Below the pieces are notes generated by a model. The model saw only the letters and a program-made list of their open reading frames with translations. It searched no databases and was not told the origin of the DNA. Shown piece by piece: positions 4,681-6,191 of a stretch of 6,191 nucleotides of DNA. The stretch spans positions 1 to 6,191 of the forward strand of contig PATL01000005.1 in NCBI GenBank assembly GCA_002713605.1. The letters are read 5' to 3'. Both the position numbers and the translations under genes were made by a program. Within the stretch, counting starts at the first letter, position 1. Each line of letters begins with the position of its first letter. The stretch comes from a bacterium (lineage in GTDB: Bacteria; Actinomycetota; Acidimicrobiia; Acidimicrobiales; UBA8592).

Positions 4681-6191
4681 ATGCATATCGGACTAGCTGT
4701 ACATAGAAACGCCACACGTGATCCTGAAGCAAAGGCAATCTTTGGAGAAAGGCCGCAAACGTACGGCGAACTGGAGGATAGAAGTAATCAGATAGCAAAT
4801 TATCTCAACTCATATGATTGGGAGAAAGGGGAGCGAGTAGCAGTTCTGCTTCCAAACAGGCCAGAGATACTGGAATTGATAACAGCAATATCTAAGTCCT
4901 CGCTAATTTATGTCGGCTTGAACTTCCGATTGGGACAAACAGAAATGACGCAGATATTTGATAATTGTGAACCGTGCGCAATCCTAACTGATGCGGAGCA
5001 CCTACCTCAGATTGAACGAATAGCCAATGAATCTTCAATCCCTGTCTTTGATATTTCGAGCCCCGAATGGGAGGCAAGAATAGAAAAGAATTCAAAAGCG
5101 ATTCCCAGTTCCTTTTATGATATTGAGCCTGACGATGATTTCTGTATCGTATATACGAGCGGAACGACTGGCCGCCCCAAAGGGGTGCTTTTTGACCACA
5201 AACGAGTCCTTCAACATGCAATAATTGCTTGTCTTGAGTATGACATTACCCCTGAAAGTCGATATTTAATTCAAATTCCTCATAACTCCAGTGTCAATAT
5301 CACAATCCTCCCATGCGTCACAGTCGGTGCGGCCTTGGGATTCGCTGACAGCAGAAATTTCAATCCTTTGAATTTCGCACAACAAATTAATGATCATGCA
5401 GTTACGCATACCTTTCTGGTCCCCACTCAACTAATGCGCCTTCTGGAAAAGTTGCCGAAAGAAGACGATAAAAACCTATCAACTCTTGTAACTCTTGGAT
5501 ACGGTTCATCTCCCATATCGCCAAAAAGACTTAAAGAATTGGTTACGCGATTTGGTCCTATATTTAATCAGCTTTATGGCATGGCTGAAATTGCTTCTAT
5601 AGGAACAATATTAAGTAAGGCTGATCACCTAAGGGGGCTTTCAACCAATCTCAAGTTATTGGAGTCTTGCGGTAGGCCTTCATACGGAGTCCATGTGCGG
5701 GTTGTAGACGAGAATAAAAAATCAATCGAACCGGGATCAAGAGGAGAAGTTGTCTTCTCGGGACCACACGTCATGAAGGGCTATTTTCGAGATTCGACTA
5801 GAACTGATCAAGTACTGATTGATGGATGGATGCATTCCGGCGACATCGCTGAAGTAGACAATGAGGGATTCATTTATATTGTGGACAGGAAGAAGAATTT
5901 GATAATTCGGGGTGGACTCAACATAGCTCCTACTGAGATTGAGAATGTTCTGTATAGGCACCCTGATGTCCTAGAAGCATCTGTCGTAGGAGTGCCTGAC
6001 TCGGAATGGGGTGAGGGGATAGTGGCAGTAGTTGCACTAAACGAAGGGTCAAAAGTAACGACGGACGAGTTATTACACCTATGTGATAGTTCTGAACTTA
6101 CTTCTATAAAAGTGCCAGAGCGAATAGATATTTGGGACGAGCTCCCTAAAAATGCAGTTGGTAAGATTGCAAAAAACGAGATCCGCGCCCA
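4681..6191 (+). CDS. AMP-forming acyl-CoA ligase (AMP-binding enzyme), 3' end cut by window edge
   Basis: An open frame of 503 codons runs from ATG 4681 to the edge without a stop. It belongs to the ANL superfamily, which adenylates a carboxylate with ATP and transfers it to CoA. Motifs: P-loop YTSGTTGRPKG (158-168), A5 YGMAE (299-303), ribose-binding GWMHSGD (382-388, Asp388), hinge and A8 region DRKKNLIIRGG (402-412) followed by the LNIAPTEIE segment, and A10 PKNAVGKI (489-496) with the catalytic lysine Lys495. All the expected motifs are intact and in order, and relatives have about 510-530 residues, so only a short tail is missing. The ATG lies 2 bases after the DUF35 stop and has only a weak GAAGAAG-like site, so it probably depends on coupled translation. 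Medium/long-chain fatty acid, aromatic or cyclic acid substrates are all possible; the sequence does not decide. Confidence 0.93.
   Translation, partial: MHIGLAVHRNATRDPEAKAIFGERPQTYGELEDRSNQIANYLNSYDWEKGERVAVLLPNRPEILELITAISKSSLIYVGLNFRLGQTEMTQIFDNCEPCAILTDAEHLPQIERIANESSIPVFDISSPEWEARIEKNSKAIPSSFYDIEPDDDFCIVYTSGTTGRPKGVLFDHKRVLQHAIIACLEYDITPESRYLIQIPHNSSVNITILPCVTVGAALGFADSRNFNPLNFAQQINDHAVTHTFLVPTQLMRLLEKLPKEDDKNLSTLVTLGYGSSPISPKRLKELVTRFGPIFNQLYGMAEIASIGTILSKADHLRGLSTNLKLLESCGRPSYGVHVRVVDENKKSIEPGSRGEVVFSGPHVMKGYFRDSTRTDQVLIDGWMHSGDIAEVDNEGFIYIVDRKKNLIIRGGLNIAPTEIENVLYRHPDVLEASVVGVPDSEWGEGIVAVVALNEGSKVTTDELLHLCDSSELTSIKVPERIDIWDELPKNAVGKIAKNEIRA

Noticed and set aside
4892..5961. Minus-strand frames of 109 and 74 codons opposite the ligase
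   Set aside because: The plus strand encodes ordered, intact adenylation motifs across both; the antisense frames have no features of their own.

Overview
The window looks like bacterial accessory metabolism. The genes are tightly packed, one join is a 4-base GTGA overlap, GTG starts are used alongside ATG, and base composition is moderate (mid-40s % GC by eye). There are no RNA genes, mobile elements or CRISPR arrays. Nothing in the sequence fixes the taxon. An environmental catabolic bacterium is a reasonable guess, no more.

Layout. Bases 1-459 (+) are the C-terminal end of an amidohydrolase cut by the left edge. It converges, with a 6-base gap, on a minus-strand gene at 466-858 for a small protein of the limonene-1,2-epoxide hydrolase / SnoaL-like fold. 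That gene diverges, across only 24 bases containing a short perfect palindrome, from a plus-strand run that continues to the right edge. The run holds cytochrome P450 no. 1 (883-2106), a paralogous P450 no. 2 (2157-3356), an unrecognised 290-residue protein built from two diverged copies of one domain (3420-4292), a DUF35-type zinc-ribbon/OB-fold protein (4289-4678), and an AMP-forming acyl-CoA ligase (4681 to the edge, nearly complete). A possible 18-codon leader ORF (3371-3427) sits between P450 no. 2 and the 290-residue gene.

How the genes may work together (inference). The P450s would oxidise a hydrophobic substrate, the epoxide-hydrolase-like protein could open an epoxide, the ligase would turn a carboxylate into a CoA thioester, and the DUF35 protein would be the acyl-CoA-binding accessory of a thiolase-like enzyme, which is not in view. 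This fits breakdown or tailoring of a terpenoid, steroid or other cyclic lipid, but no substrate can be read from the sequence. No ferredoxin or reductase for the P450s is present.

The most unusual points are the duplicated protein of unknown function locked into the operon, and the two P450s, which share a histidine in place of the usual I-helix acid, an insertion after the haem cysteine and a short N-terminus.
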